From Cyclospora cayetanensis (lineage: Eukaryota > Apicomplexa > Conoidasida > Eucoccidiorida > Eimeriidae): DNA of 64,000 bases. Positions 12,151-30,654 of the stretch are shown here, one piece after another (position 1 is the first letter of the stretch; every line of letters starts with the position of its first letter). The notes beneath the pieces were generated by a model, which made no database searches, had not been told where the DNA came from, and saw only the letters and a list, made by a program, of their open reading frames with translations. Made by a program: the position numbers and the translations under genes. Location: NCBI RefSeq assembly GCF_002999335.1, contig NW_020312048.1:124001-188000 (forward strand). The letters run 5' to 3'.

Positions 12151-12214
12151 GTTAGCTCGATGTGCGTGTGCATTAGATATTATGTGGAACTTCCTGTGAA
12201 GGCTTGGAGTGCTT
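12151..12214 (-). repeat. LTR-family core, copy B
   Basis: Reverse complement contains agcactccaagccttcacag, then aatatctaatgcacacgc and atcgagctaac. The first part matches the 60.1-kb copy closely; the gagctaac end matches copies at 54.6 and 39.2 kb. Confidence 0.55.
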
Positions 12215-14026
12215 AGAGAATGCAGGCACTAGCTTGCAAGGTGTCACTCTTTCCTTATTCTAGGAACTACGTGTTGGCGCGAGCAGAAGGGGGCAGATTT
12301 TCGAAAGACATACGAGAATCCACTTGTTACCAGTCTAGTGCTGGTTGGAATTAGGCTCCTGCCCACGGATAGCTTTAGTAGAGCGTTATATATAGCTTAA
12401 TGCATGCTTCTTTGTGCTGTACTGGCATGCACTGCAGCAGCGTTTGCTCTAAACGTGATGAGATGATTTCTGAATGACACCTTAGGCGGTAGAATTCGCA
12501 GCTTCACGCCGGCTTTCCACGAAAGGCCGCTAGCTACCAGAGGCTGATGGACACCCTTGTGCTAGCTTGGATCAATCTGCCCGCAAGCAACAGAGGAAAA
12601 CAAGGGCTACGTACGGCTCAAGAGGCAACCGAACTGTAAAGTTCCTCGTGACATGCCAAGTACGAGACCTCACCCTATCAAAACTTGCCGCAACCGGGGT
12701 CATACGTGCCTTTTCTGCCAGAGCATATCATCGGACGAGCTAAAATAGCTAGGGGGTGCTTTTTCATACCCTTTCAGCATGACAGGTACTTGCACACAGG
12801 TAGCTGCACATACCAAGTTTCAAGCGCAGGTACACTGTACACGCTGTTGTGGTACAACACGAGCGGTCCTCTACGACACATTAATTACATGGTCATTGGT
12901 GTGTTGATGTGGGTACTCACTTGTACTTGGATTCAATGTTCCCACTGGTGTAGCAAGTGTCCAAGAAGAGCTTGGTTCGCTGCCGTCACATTCGATGATT
13001 CCTGCAGTAAAGCTACTTCAGAGTCAGAAACGCCACCCTCAGTCCCTGTAAAGCCCATCTGCTTCTTGGAATCAGCAAACAGGGATTTAACTAGGGGTGT
13101 ACAGCCAGCGGTTGCAGTGAGAGAGACGTCTGTCACCCTCGCCACAGACACACGCCCCCTCCATCCGAACACCAGCATAACCAGCGCAGCAACGGCAATA
13201 ACTGCAATCAGATACAGCAGTAGTACCAGCAAAAACCCCAACAACTTGAATATGCTAAACTAAATTTGCAGATAGCTGTATACACATCTGGTAGAAGAGA
13301 GGAAAACAGCTTCACCGTAGACCAGCCACGGCCCCGAGTGCATCGTAGTGGCAGCAGCAGCAGGGGTGCATGGACTACACTTTTAGGGGATTCCATTGGC
13401 TTCCTCCCTCTTTGTAATTGCACATTTCTGCTGCTTTATTTGGCAGCATGCTTTTTCCGATACGAGGCAGCTAGTGCTTCCATTGTTGCAGGGGCGATAC
13501 AGCTGTGCTCGCGCTGTTTCTTGTAATACCGCCGCTTTTGGCGTGGCGGCTCCTAGTGCTGCTGTGGCTGGCGGTAGTGAGACTAGGAAGAAATAGGACT
13601 AGCTCCGCTGTCACTATTTGTGAGGCTTGAATTAAAAACACTACCATTGGTGGGGTAGCAAAAGCAGCAACAGCTGCCGCAGCAGCAGCAGCACAGCCAG
13701 GCAGCAGCAGCAGCCACAAGGTTCGGGCTGAGTGTGCGACTGTGAGCAGCTGCATTGCGGCTGTTGCTTTTGTGTTTGCTGCTCCTTCGCCTATATGTTT
13801 CTGTTTTCTCCCTAAACTAGAATTCTTATTTGTTTGCCGCTTTGGTGCATTGCTGCGGCAGCACGTGCCTTCTTCTCTCTCCAATCCCTTGCCGGTGTGG
13901 CTGCCCAGGGAGAGCTGCCGCCGCAGTTCGTGCTTGCCGTAGCATATCTGTCACTTCTTCTCTAAAAGGGGCTTGTTCCGATTCATTTCAGTTTTTTTGG
14001 GAGAGTGGCGTATCGCGGAATTCACC
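12215..14026. other. gap before CDPK1; weak membrane-protein frame on minus strand
   Basis: Mostly non-coding. A minus-strand frame at 13244-12933 (about 100 residues, no initial ATG) has a strongly hydrophobic run (LLVLLLYLIAVIAVAALVML) followed by a basic and polar tail. A 13423-13208 minus frame upstream contains an ATG (MESPKSVVHAPLLLLPL). They might be exons of a small membrane protein, but no splice pair was confirmed. The last few hundred bases should include the CDPK1 promoter and 5-prime leader. Confidence 0.3.
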
Positions 14027-19986
<5,960 letters not shown>

Positions 19987-22900
19987 TTTGGTGCGTGCTA
20001 CCTGTCTGGCTAGATGCAGGAAGAACTAGGGGGCTAGCTAGCGAGCCAAACTCGCTCTATGTCCAGGGCACTATCGCAATGTTGCCGGGTCAGCAGTGGG
20101 GGAGGTCGGCTGGCTTCTAGAGACCAAGGCGAGGGGTAGTACCCGAATTTTCTCATCCTTCGCGTAGTGTGTGGCTTCTTTCGAACACGGAGAGGAGCAT
20201 CATCCATTCTCAAGCAAAGCGAGCGTTAGATGCGGACGGTATGGATGGATAAGGAGGCAGAGGGATATAAGCGCGCTTGCAAAGTGCTCAATTCTGCACC
20301 GCTCGTGCATCCCGTATATGGCTCATTTTGTGGTGCTTCAAGTGTCGGTTGCAGCAGTCACAGCTGGAGAGCAGCAACAAAAGCACTACTAGCGGCAGTG
20401 TAGGACGGAGGAAGGAGGGAGGGAGAGGGGGAGGGGAGGAGGGCGAGGGTTCGGGCGGCCTGACAGTGTCAGCACGGGAGATGAAGCAACAACTGTATTT
20501 TCATGTATTCTATAGTTGACAGACTTAACAGCCTCCGAAAGGCTGCGGCACTGCAACAGAGGCTCTCTGCCGCAGCAGCTTCTCTGTCATGATGCGACTG
20601 CTGCTGTGTCGAAATAACAATAGCGCGCTCCATATTTCTTTGCTAGTTTCTTGTGGCGTCGGCATCCATCATCGACAGCGGCAAATTCACGTGCTGCTTT
20701 TGTTGCTGCTGGGGCTGCCACATCCTGATGCACATTGGGGTTGTGCAAGTGTGGCAGGCAGCTAAGCGGGATCTGTACTCGGCACAGCGTGCAGCAGCTG
20801 CGTCTGCATATTTTCCTTCTCTCGATGCATAAGAGCCTTTGGATAACAACCGCCACTTGCCGATTTAGAGCTCAGTCGGTACAGAGCGCAAAGCTCTTCA
20901 ACCACGGCGGACACCGCCTTAAGCGACGAAAGGGTCTAAGGGGGTGGGTGCTGCCCACTTGTTGTACTGTTCAGTTGGGCAGGCGCATGGCCAAGCGAAG
21001 CGATGCGCGATAGTAGGGAGGGATAGGGGCGTTCTGTCTGCGGCGATGCATCCAGCTAGCAGACCCTCGTTAGGGTATGGAGGGAGAAGTAACGTATTTT
21101 GTTGGAAAGGAAGCAGATGTTTGGCAGGTATGAGGAGAGGAGCAATTTAGAAGGAGGGGTAGCCAGACGCCGACAGGTGCATCTGGGTGTTCTGTCGAGC
21201 CATATTGCAAGCGGCGTGCAGCATTGAGTCGAAAAGGGGTGAGGCAATGAAGGGCGCCGTAGGCGGATTAATTGGTGGACAGCCAACCATGCGGTAAAGC
21301 AAAAGCTGCCAAAATGAGGGGGTGGAGAAGCATTGGTGGAAAAGGTTCAGGCAGGAGGGGGCAACAATAGATAGGGGGAGGGAGTATGACTGCAGAGGAG
21401 CACAACCTTTCATGGGTAACGAGAGTAGAAGCACGGAGGAATTACATGTTTAAGAGAGGCACGTCCAGAATGTTCCCCTTGTAACGCATCCTTCCACAGC
21501 ATGGTCACAAGGTCCCACTTGCGTGTTGAAAATTTCTTTCCGCGGCTGCTACAAAGGGAAGAAAGTGCATGCAGGAGAGGCTGAAGCGCTTCTGTCGACG
21601 CTGAGAAGCTCCGTCTACGCCTCGGTAGGGAGACGTTCAGCTGTAGACTATTGGTTAAAGGCTGCAGAAAAGGTTACTGAGGCTTCCAGATGAGCTGTCT
21701 CCATTTGCTGCCCTGATCAAACCCTCTGGAATTCGGTATAACGGGAGACGGGCAGCTGGAATGCGCGTGGCTGCAGACCCTGTAAGCAGGACGGGGGTTT
21801 GCTGCTAGTTCCGCGAAGCATTGACGCCTCCCCCACCCAGCTTTGACTATTACCCTAATGCAGCAACTGTACAATGCAGCAATATCAGCCACGAAGAGCT
21901 GCCAGTCCAGACGATCAATGCTTGGCTGTTTCCTTGTGTTCCCAAGTATAGCTTAGCCCGCTACAGACGCGCTGTTTTGTTGCAGCTGTCTGTTTGTGTG
22001 TGCGAGCCATTCTATCTCTATCCCGCTGTTTGCTTTCACCTTCATCTGCCTCTCTTGTTTTGTGTATCTACTCCTTTCTGACCTCGAGCAACACGCTGTT
22101 GTACCTCTCCCTGTACTGTGCATGTCCTTTGAAATCGTCGCTGTGTAGTATAATCCCCTTACCCTTGTTACACGAAACGAGAAGCCCAGGCAGAGAGAGA
22201 CGCGCTCTGTTCGAAGTCGCAACGTCGGGATATTGCGTCACAACGTGGCCTTCGACAGGCGCTCGGCCTGTCTCTCTCTCCCTCTGTGTGTGTGAGTATT
22301 GCTTGTTGCGGCTACGTCCGCTTGCGAAGTCCTATAAGTCCCCTACATAAGTATATATGCATATATATATATATATTCACATGTATATATATGCTTACCG
22401 CCTAGCTCAGGAGGGATTTTCTGCCTTTGCTGGTAGAGCTTCGAGGCAGTTGTTGGTGCGGTTTCGTGTGAGCCTCCCTCCCTAGCTATTCTGTGCTCTA
22501 TGTGTCGTTAAGCAAGGCGAGATATGACGCGCTGCAAGGGGAAGGGATGCAGAGCTAGATTGCGAGGGTGAGACACGGCATCCAGCCGAACATGCGGGCT
22601 ACCAATACAAACTGAAACACAGATTAAGAGAAAGGCACAGCCAAAATAAAGAAGTCAGCTGCTGGCCACGCCTTAAATGGATCAAAGGGACTGTGCACAG
22701 AACGAACAACGGCAACGCCAAGATGAGCGCTCCTGTTCTACTGAAACAATACTGCTGCCCTTCCACTGTTCTAGCTCTGCTCATTCTTGCTGCAGCAGCT
22801 TGAGCGTCATCACATCTGTATACTGGGGAAGGGAAAAACCGAAATCAGGAAGATCTTGCGCAACGCAGTTGCTAGCAACGTTTGGCCACCCGAGTCAGAG

Positions 22901-23467
22901 AGCGGTTGTTGTGCAACAACCTGTACAACAGATCTAGTGCCATAAATACAATACATACATGCACATGCACATGCAGAAGCGCTTCGCAAGCACGCGGGGC
23001 TAGAGAGCTTAGCTCCACAATATATGTATATATATATATTATGTATATACAGAGAACTCTCCGAAATCGTACGAAAACAGCGGAAATATAGGAGACGCAG
23101 CTGCACAGCTGCTGGAAATGTTTGCACATGGAAGCAGACCGAGACTAGAAGCAGCATCCCAATGGAAGCCTCGAGATAAATTCCTCGATAAAGAGCACAT
23201 AAAGGTGATGCATGCACAAAGGATGCTGGTGAAGAAGCGTGCGGGGAAGCACCTCTCCTATAATGCGGCAAACGCTGCTTGAGCTGCTGAGGATATCCAC
23301 CCCCCCTTGAGGCCCCCCCGCTATATAGAGCGTTTAAGCGCTTTCTACCCGAGAGAGGCACGCCAATATCCGGAATTTTCGCTGGCCGGTGCGTTAAGGC
23401 TGGCTGCTTGATAAGGTCCTCATCCCCCCCCCTTCCCCCTTCCTACTGGGCCGTCGAGCACCGCCTG
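19987..23467. other. intergenic, no gene recognised
   Basis: Lies downstream of CDPK1 and upstream of the minus-strand gene ending at 23468. Frames are short and unsupported. A GA-rich stretch lies near 20408-20460, and short AT microsatellites occur near 22345-22395 and 23020-23050. Poly-A or terminator sites could not be assigned. Confidence 0.5.
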
Positions 23468-24639
23468 CTACTCTGGTGCGGTGGGGGGGCGTGCAGGAAG
23501 GAGAATATCTTCGCACAGGTGCAGACCTTCAGGAGCGTCAGGATCGCCAGATCCCCAGCTGTCTCCTTCGGGCAGCACCACCGAACGAGACGAGAGAACT
23601 GTTAGCCTGCCTACACTATGCCAAGAAGTAGAGTTCGGGGCAGTAGTTGCGCCTGCCGTTATTGCACTATCTGCCCCCCTTCCCACTACGGTGGAGTCTG
23701 CATCCTCTGCTGGGCACCAAATGCCATGCACTATTTGCGGGTACCCCAAGGCTGCCTCGGCTTCGACGGCGGCTGTAGAGGCCGCAAGAAGGCAGTCTCT
23801 CCGCAGAGCACTGTCTTCGAGCCAGCGGCAGTCTCTGTAGCTAAGGCGAACCCTTTGCACTCCAGTGCTCGTTAGGCCTCCTTGCTGCTGCTGCGCGTAG
23901 CAGTGCTGCTGCTGCTGCTGGAGGTGCATCAGGCCTTGCTGCTTCCTGCGCTGCTCCCGCCGCAGCAGCAGAGGCTGCCGCTGCGGCAGCAATCTGGCAG
24001 CCATGCCATCTACTGCCATGAGGCCCTCTAGACCCTCCACGCTGAAGTCTGCTGACAGCAGCAGCGCAGCTGCCGACGCCTGCAACGCAACGCTTCTGCT
24101 GCTGAGCCGCAGCATCCGCGGCTGCGACATCTTTATCCCGGAGGGCGTTGTTATGCAGCTGCACCTTGTTGCCGCGCGGCAGCAACAGCCACACGCTTCG
24201 TGCCGCTGCTGCTGCTCCTGGTGAGGCGTGCCGAGGAGACTCGACGGGGTGTCGAGATCAGCATCCGACGCGAAGAACTGCCCTGGTGCCGCTGCTGCTG
24301 AGGACGCTGCGTCCTCTTCTCCTGCTCCTCCTCCTCTCATGGAAACAAGAGCAGATCTGTGCGGGTACGCCTCAGGGCATGCAAATCGGACGGCAGCCGT
24401 ATGGAGGAAAGCCGTGCGCGGCGTCGTTTTTTCAGGTTCATCTGCATCTGCGGCAGCCGCACCGGTAGAGACTTCCAGAGAGTAATCGGAATAGCCGCCC
24501 CCCTGCTCCGGCGTATTGTAACGAACGTAAAACTGCCCAGGGATACCTGGTATCTCGCGCACGCCTTGAAGAGTCTCTCTTGGCAACACCCCAAGCCCGG
24601 TAACTACTTCGCCTGCCACAAAACTGCTGCTGCTGATGG

Positions 24640-24674
<35 letters not shown>

Positions 24675-24847
24675 CTGCTGCTGCTGCTGGACTGGCTCAT
24701 ACTAATCGCATCCCCCAGAAAGGGCAGAGGCGCTGAAGAACGGCAAAGGAAGGATACAGCACCACTGCCACATTCAATGAGCTGAATCAGCACGGCGACG
24801 CGTACCTGCGAGCAAATCATCACCATCATTACACACACAAAAGGCAA
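23468..24847 (-). CDS. hypothetical protein, homopolymer-bearing
   Basis: A 459-codon minus-strand frame with the composition of a real Eimeria coding exon: a Ser/Asn run near the start ([12 protein letters not shown]), poly-Gln runs, and between them non-repetitive stretches such as LGVLPRETLQGVREIPG, GQFYVRYNTPEQGG and LSYRDCRWLEDSALRRD. No domain recognised. The frame opens with TTG; the first ATGs give a hydrophobic N-terminus (MMVMICSQ onward) that could be a signal peptide, but a good donor (TCGCAG|GTACGCG) inside it suggests the exon may instead begin near the acceptor gttcttcag at about 24735. The start is therefore uncertain. It may also be the 3-prime part of the larger minus-strand series that ends at 25197, though that series has its own stop. 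Confidence 0.6.
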
Positions 24848-25196
24848 AAGGTTCGTGCGGGCTAAAGGTTGAACGCCAGTCCTCTAGTTGTTGCTGCTGC
24901 TGTAGATCAGCAACAACAGCAACAGAAGCAGCAGCAGCAGCGACGGCTGTACCCGCTGCAAGAGCGGCAAGCGAGCGACAGTCTCCCTCGCTCCCCCCTC
25001 CCTCCTTCCCTCCGTCTGCCCTCCTCAAACGCCAAGCACACAGCGCTACGCTGACGTTGCCTTATTATATTATGCCCACCATGATGGTCGGAGCACAGCA
25101 CAGCACAGCAGCATGGGATCCACGTTCCCCCTTTCCTCCCTTTCCCCTTTCTTCCCCTTCCCCCCGAAAACACACGGACTCCTATATTCAAGAGCT

Positions 25197-26355
25197 TTAG
25201 CTAGCAGCCATCCATTTATTTATGCCACATACCGTTGAGTGCTTGACTTTGGCCCTCTGCAGCGCGAGCACGACAGGGGGGGAGAAGAGGGTAGCCCACA
25301 CCGAGAGAATGCCTATCCAAAGCCTTTGCGTGTCTTGCAGCATCAGCAGTCGTAGGCGGTAGCTCGGCGAGACAGCTGTATCCGAAGAACCGTCGGATGT
25401 CGCCCCCCCTCCCCCGCAGAAGTTGTGCAAATCGTGCAGCACTTCAGGGGGAGCCTGCAGCATATGGACCAAGTGTCTCGCCCGCCGCAGAAGCCTCTCA
25501 AGCTGCAGAAAACCTCTCAGCAAAGGGCCCTCCCCTCCTGCTGCTGCCGCAGCTGCTGCCGCAGCGGCTTCCCCATCCGGAGGCCTCTCCCCCAACGCGC
25601 GTGAGGCTGCCGCTGCTGCGCGCGCAGCAGTAGCAGCAGCTGCAGCGGCGTTCGTTTGCCTTAGCTCTGCGACTTCCGCTGCAAGATCTAGGGCGGCACA
25701 AATCCGCTGGAGGGCCTTTCGCAGAGAGGCATTCGGAGGGAAAGCGAGACAGCACTCCAAAGCTCTAAAGGGAACTGCCGCCGTAGCTGCAAGAGAGTCG
25801 TGCAGCTGGGTGTGCTGCAGCATTGCGATGCCAAGGCACTTGGAACCCACATGATGCGGCTGAAAGCAGGAAGGGTCGAGGAACCATCGAATAGAGCTTC
25901 TCTGCCTGTCCCCAGAGCCTTGCGAGAGGAGACTGCTGCTGTGCAGTCGGCCCTTGCTTCTCCTACGCAGTCGCTTGCTGCTGTACTCACGAGCTGCGGC
26001 AATAGCCTTCGCTGCTGCCGGAGGAGGGGCGTCCAAAGCAGCGGCTGCAGCGGCTGCTGCCGCTGCAGCCGCCCTCCTCTCGAACTCGCCTTCGCTTTCT
26101 GCGTCTGCATCATCCGTTTCTATCCCCGGCTCATCTCGGGCCTCATCAAACAAAGAAAGAAATAAAGGCCGCTGGCGCACTTGCGTCTGAAAGACACTTG
26201 CACACATCTTGTGCTCGAGAACCACAGGCTTTGGAATCGAAGCGCGCGTGCCAGAAGCGCCTCCCACCCGCCGCATCGATCCCAGGGCAGTTGCCGTCAG
26301 CGCAGGCCTCATGGACGCCTCGCCTCGCGGAGTCGTTGCTGCACACCCCTTCTTA

Positions 26356-26393
<38 letters not shown>

Positions 26394-27655
26394 TTCAGGC
26401 TCCAGACGAGCTGTCTTGCTCGCTCGAAGCGGAGTGGCAGCTGGAGCGCTCGCTCCCGATCCCACCACTGGGCAACTGCCAAGCGGCAAATCCCCTGCAG
26501 GACTGGTCCCAAGAAGCAGCGACTCGTCGCTGCCTTGTCGCACAGCCGCTGCAGCGGCTGCTTCTGCAAGCAGTTCTGCCGCAGCCTCTGTCTCTTCGCC
26601 TGCCACCAGACTCGGCTCTTCTTCCGCAAGCTCCGGCAAGTGCAACGGCGAAATGTTGGGGGCTGAAATCGTCAGCAGGAGCGGCAGATGCTCGGGGAGG
26701 CCTTGAGCCTTGCTCGGCTGTGTCACAGTGCTCCGCACGCGAACGGAGTTGCCACTGAAACTGCTGCTGCTGCAACACACCTCCGCATCCCGTGTAAGCA
26801 GTGACGGAGTGTCTTTCCATTCTTCGGCTAAGCGGAGCTGCTCCAGTACGAACTGACGGCGTTCCAGCACGACACAGTATCTCTGCCGAATCGGCAGCTG
26901 CTGGAGAAGGCGCTGTAGAGACGGATACACTGTCCTTCCACCCTCCAGCGCATGCACGAGGGGTCCTAGCCAGCACTGCACCTGCAGCTGCTGGTGCTGC
27001 TGCTGCAGCTGCTGCAGCAACAGCAAGAAGTAAGCGGGGTCTCTGCACACCGCAAAGAAGCACCGCTGCGTCCGGCAACGGATCAACAAGCTGCTACTGC
27101 TGCCAGGAACGAATGAAGCCGTCGCGACGAGCGAAAATGCCGAGCGACTGCCATGCGCTTCCGCCTCTCGCGCTGCCCCGGCTGCTGCAGCGGCTGCTGC
27201 CCCCAGGAATAATTCGGCAAAAGTTGCACACGGATGAGGTGCCGCGAACTCGTTCTCTTCTTCTGAGAGCTCTGCTGCTGCATCGGCAGCTGCTGCCTCC
27301 GCGAGCTGCGCAGCCTCTGCAGCTGGAAGGACTCCCTCTTGCTGCAACTGCTGCTCAATAAGGGCTTGTTGATGCTGAATCTCACGCAGTAGCAGCAGCA
27401 ACTGCAGCTTTGCATGCTGCGCTGCAGCGGGGAGGAAGGCAGCTGCAGCAGGACAGAGCAAGATAGCCCTCACATACGGGGGTATCTCCTCCTCTGCATT
27501 GCAGCAGACGGCAGCCAGCAGAAGGGGCTGTGGCGAAGGCGGAAGAGCCGCTGCTGTAGTCAAATAAGGCAGAAAAAGCAAAGATCCTGCTGCTGCAGTG
27601 GCCTCTGTGGGTGCTACCGTGAAGGGCATGGGGATGCATCCGGGGGAAATGGAGT
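25197..27655 (-). CDS. terminal coding block of an unrecognised large protein
   Basis: Long minus-strand frame (about 820 codons from the possible acceptor ccttcacag at 27656 to the stop at 25197). Non-repeat parts are helical and leucine-rich: AILLCPAAAAFLPAAAQH, FLQLERLLRRARHLVHML, DTQRLWIGILSVWATLF. They are separated by poly-Ala, poly-Ser and acidic tracts (DDADAESEGEFERR). No family recognised; the pattern of scattered helices suggests a scaffold or HEAT-like protein, which is only a guess. It probably continues from the blocks to its right, but the joining exon could not be placed in phase. The + strand over this interval also stays open in long stretches; those frames are Cys/Leu-rich mirror images of the CAG tracts. 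Confidence 0.6.
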
Positions 27656-27680
27656 CTGTGAAGGCGAGGAGGTGAGAAAC

Positions 27681-28150
27681 CTGAGTTGCGGAGACGCAGA
27701 CAGACAGAGACGGGCGATACGTCGCAACTCGCGAGTCTTTTCCCCCAGCTGTGAGAAGCACAAAAAAGCATGCCTCATCAACACGTACCACCTTGGCAAG
27801 CATGCATCGCGGCAACACAAAAACTGTCTTACATGCATCAGCGCCTTTTTATACGCATCCACAACGTCGCTAGTTAGCTGGCTAGCGCATACCGGCACAG
27901 CCACAGTCTCAAGCAGCGCCCCTAGGAGAAAAGCGTCTTACGGTTGCCACAGAGTGCAGTAACGATTGCTGGACGACACCCAGAGCAATCCAGCTAGCGA
28001 CTGCAGAATTTTCGCTAGCTGCCTGCGTAAAAGCACCCCACAGGACCGGCAAGCAGTGCGCATGCTGCCGTTGAACGCCGCTGGAGACGCAGCAAGCAAC
28101 ACAAAGCCTTGAAGCGCGACCCCTTCCTCTCCCCTCCTCACCCCCCTTCC
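27681..28150 (-). CDS. candidate small exons between larger blocks
   Basis: Three short minus-strand segments look coding. (1) A frame ending at 27942 before donor CAACC|GTAAGA, with WIALGVVQQSLLHSVAT. (2) 27921-27833, after acceptor ttctcctag and before donor GATGCAT|GTAAGA, with ALLETVAVPVCASQL and VVDAYKKALMH. (3) 27748-27681, after acceptor cttctcacag and before donor AACTCAG|GTTTCT, with LGEKTRELRRIARLCL. Segments 2 and 3 join in phase 0. Segment 1 to 2 and segment 3 to the next block do not agree in phase with the sites I could see, so at least one junction is wrong or missing. Confidence 0.4.
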
Positions 28151-28309
28151 CTCCACCCTTCACATCGACGCCTCCCCGTAAATCCCCTTCAGTGTCGCGA
28201 CACTTGCAGTGCGAGAGAAGTCGCGATCGCAGGTAGGCAGGCAAAAATGAAGGAAACGGCAGCCAGCTCCCAGAGCCTCTACCATGCGGTGCTGCACGTG
28301 GATACCCAC

Positions 28310-28772
28310 CTGAAGAAAGAACAGAAGCTTCTCCTTGAAGTGCTCTTGGCTCAAGTCCACTAAGCGTCCTATGGCGCGTCCAAGGCGCTCCAGCAGAGCA
28401 CGCCGCAGGAGTCGCTGCAAGGCGACGTGAGACTCACGGGCTGCTTCCCTGTCTTTTGCACCTGCTGCTGTATGGACTGCAGCCTCTCTTTTGCCGTGTG
28501 CAATCAAACGCCTGCTGCAGCAGCCTTGGCAGCTGTGGTGGCATTCCACAGCCTCCCCATCTAAAGCAGACCAGTCCCCTGCGATTACCGAGACTTCAGC
28601 AAACCTGCAGGCGCAAAGACGAAACTCAGCTGCTACGCTGCTCTTGAATGGAGTCTGCCTAATAATCACGGGAGACAGGGCGTCGTCTTCAATCACCGTG
28701 CATGCCGCGTGCAGAATCACAGTCAAGACTTCTGCGCCATTTTTTTTCTGTTTTTCTGTGAGATCCTGAGAG
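28310..28772 (-). CDS. coding block of the same unrecognised minus-strand series
   Basis: Runs from a possible acceptor (gccgtgtag) to a good donor CTTCAG|GTGGGT. It contains non-repetitive, ordinary-looking protein: LTEKQKKNGAEVLTVILH, a Cys-rich section (CHHSCQGCC), and the helix RRALLERLGRAIGRLVDLSQ. The link to the block on its right would need a 50-nt intron (28822-28773) without a pyrimidine tract, which is phase-compatible but doubtful. No domain recognised. Confidence 0.5.
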
Positions 28773-28820
28773 CTACACGGCTGCCGGGCTGACGACCAGC
28801 TGCTACTCAGGCTCATGCCT

Positions 28821-30654
28821 ACCAAGGATAGTGACACTTCAGTGTGAATAAGAGAGGCTCCATCAAGGGGAATAAAAGTCGAGGACATGGTGGCATCGGC
28901 AGCTCCTGCAGCATCCTGTTAAACTGCTGCGCTTGCTGCTGCAGGTGCAGCTGCTGCTGCTGCTGCTGCTGCTCTGCATCTGCCCCTGAGCGCGTGAGTG
29001 CCGGCAGCTTCAGGGGAGCGGCTAGCGGGTTCTGCCGCTGCAGGACCAGTTGCTCCTTCGACGCCCCCTGTGTCTCAGCCTGCAGCAGCATCTCGAGCTG
29101 CCGCTGCTGCACGGGAGAAAAGGGAATGGGGTTGCTGCAGCTGAGGAGGATCTTCTGCTGCAGAGTATTCGCATACGCGTCTTGCTGCAGCACACGGCTC
29201 GCTAGCTGTTGATAGAGCGAGTCTACCGACACTTCAAGCAGCAGCAGCTCGGCGCATGCAGCCTCTTCGCCTCGGTTGCTGCTGTTCTCTCGTGCAACAG
29301 CCAGGAGTTGCCGCACGGCCCCTACACGCTGCAGCAGCTCGAGGCAGCTGCAGCGCTTCCTGCAGCAGCCACAGGAAGTGCTAACGCTGCCGTTGGCCTC
29401 TTCATCATGAGGGTGTTGTGCCTCATTCTCCTCCTTCTGCTGCTGCTGCTGGTGCTGTTGTTGCTGGTGCTGTTGTTGCTGCCGCTGCTGCGAAGAAAAG
29501 TCGTTAGGGCACATCGAAACAGCAGGGTGACTCGCAATTGCCTGTAGCTGCAGAAGCAGATCCCCATACCGATCGTACGCGGTGTTGTGCTGGTGATGGG
29601 AAGACGGCTGCTGAAACGGCTGTTGCAGTCTGTTGCAGTAGAGAGCAACTTCCAACGGCACAGAAGGGACGGCTAGAGCCCTTGCGAATTCTTCGGGAAG
29701 GCAGTAGCTGCGGCACTCGTTGTTGTTGATGCTGCCCTTGCTGCTGAGGGTGCTGTCAACCTGTTGGGAGCTTCTCGGATCGACTGCAGCCGCTGCGCCT
29801 CCTTCTCTTTTCCCCCCCGCGGTTGTTGCGGAGAAGACTTCCTGCACACTGCCCCGACAGGCTTCAAGACCTACCCGCTGCTGTGCCCCCAGAAGAAACA
29901 AGAGACGCTGCAGCCGCGAGAGGGGAACGCTGAGCTCCTGCAAATACTCCGACACGGAGACGTCGACTCCGCTTTGCTGCATCGCAACTTCCCCGAGCTT
30001 CTTCTCTTCCATCGGCGGGAGCGGTGCGTCGCCATACGCTGGAGAGAGGGGAGAAGCACGTTCTGAGGCTGTCTCCGCAACCTGCTGAGAAGACAGCTCT
30101 GCCTCCGACTTCTGCGCGGCAAGCCCCTCTGGAAAAAGTTGCAGGGGGATGTACAACTGCGATCCCCTTTGCAGCTGCTCCTCCTCCTGCGCCTTCGGCT
30201 GCGCTCGCTGCTGCAGGTGTCTTTCTGTCTCCCGAAGGCTGCAATACGTCGCACGCGAAATGCCGAGAGCCTCCCAAAAAGCCGCCATATCATCACCCCC
30301 AGCTCGGCAGTAAGCAGTGAACGCCTTGAGAAGTGCTGCGTCCATTCCCAAGGCAAGCGCTGCTTCCGCAGCCGCTGCAGAGCAGTCCGTAGTCGCCGAA
30401 GGGCAGGCAGCCACAGACACCAGCAAGGGAGAAACTGCGTGAGGCGTCACAGAGAGAGAGGCAGCCCAAGCGGCAAACAAGGGGTCCCCAGTTCGCGCAT
30501 ATGCAGATCGAAGAATCTCGTCAAGAGCCTGCAGCACAACACGCGTGCGGCACACACCGCGCGAGCAATGCATCGCCCTGTAGGCTTGCTGTTGTGTCAA
30601 TCGAGCTTTCCTTATCGCAGAATATATCCAGCGAATTTCTGCAGGTGCCTCGCT
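28821..30654 (-). CDS. coding block of the same unrecognised minus-strand series
   Basis: About 610 codons in one frame. It begins after a phase-0 acceptor (gagctaag|AGCGAG) that would join the donor at 30902. Notable parts: EIRWIYSAIRKARLTQQQ, VVLQALDEILRSAYARTGDP, ALGMDAALLKAFTAYCR, EALGISRATYCSLRETER, then Gln/His runs, a CGCCRKRCSC cluster, and VSVDSLYQQLASRVLQQDAY. It is helical throughout with low-complexity linkers. No family recognised. An in-frame TAG closes it at 28819-28821; the donor TTG|GTAGGC overlaps that stop. Confidence 0.55.

Larger units (their letters stand above)
9623..12214 (+). mobile_element. decayed Ty3-like LTR retroelement, plus-oriented
   Basis: Bounded by two related segments (9623-9680 and 12151-12214) that match, in reverse complement, the LTR-like repeats at 54.5 and 60.1 kb. 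Inside, the plus strand at about 10193-10300 reads like a Gag capsid segment (FTSRLKVYLAL, stop, PFEEEKIVLVGVNLW). At about 11405-11530 it reads like the start of a reverse transcriptase (WCQKKGGKYELILSNN), and the same DNA aligns with the reverse transcriptase of the 54-60 kb element on the other strand (for example gcccaaaag-gct-gt-aatttt-ta). Stops and frameshifts are frequent and the span is short, so this is an internally deleted, inactive copy. Exact ends and target-site duplications were not found. Confidence 0.55.

Noticed and set aside
22810..23361. Minus-strand 183-codon frame
   Set aside because: Runs through an AT microsatellite (Tyr/Ile run), shows no family signature, and has no supported splice neighbours.
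26181..26758. Plus-strand frames with Cys and Ala runs over the 26-kb block
   Set aside because: They are the complement of poly-Ser/Gln/Ala tracts in the minus-strand frame, which alone has ordinary sequence between its runs.
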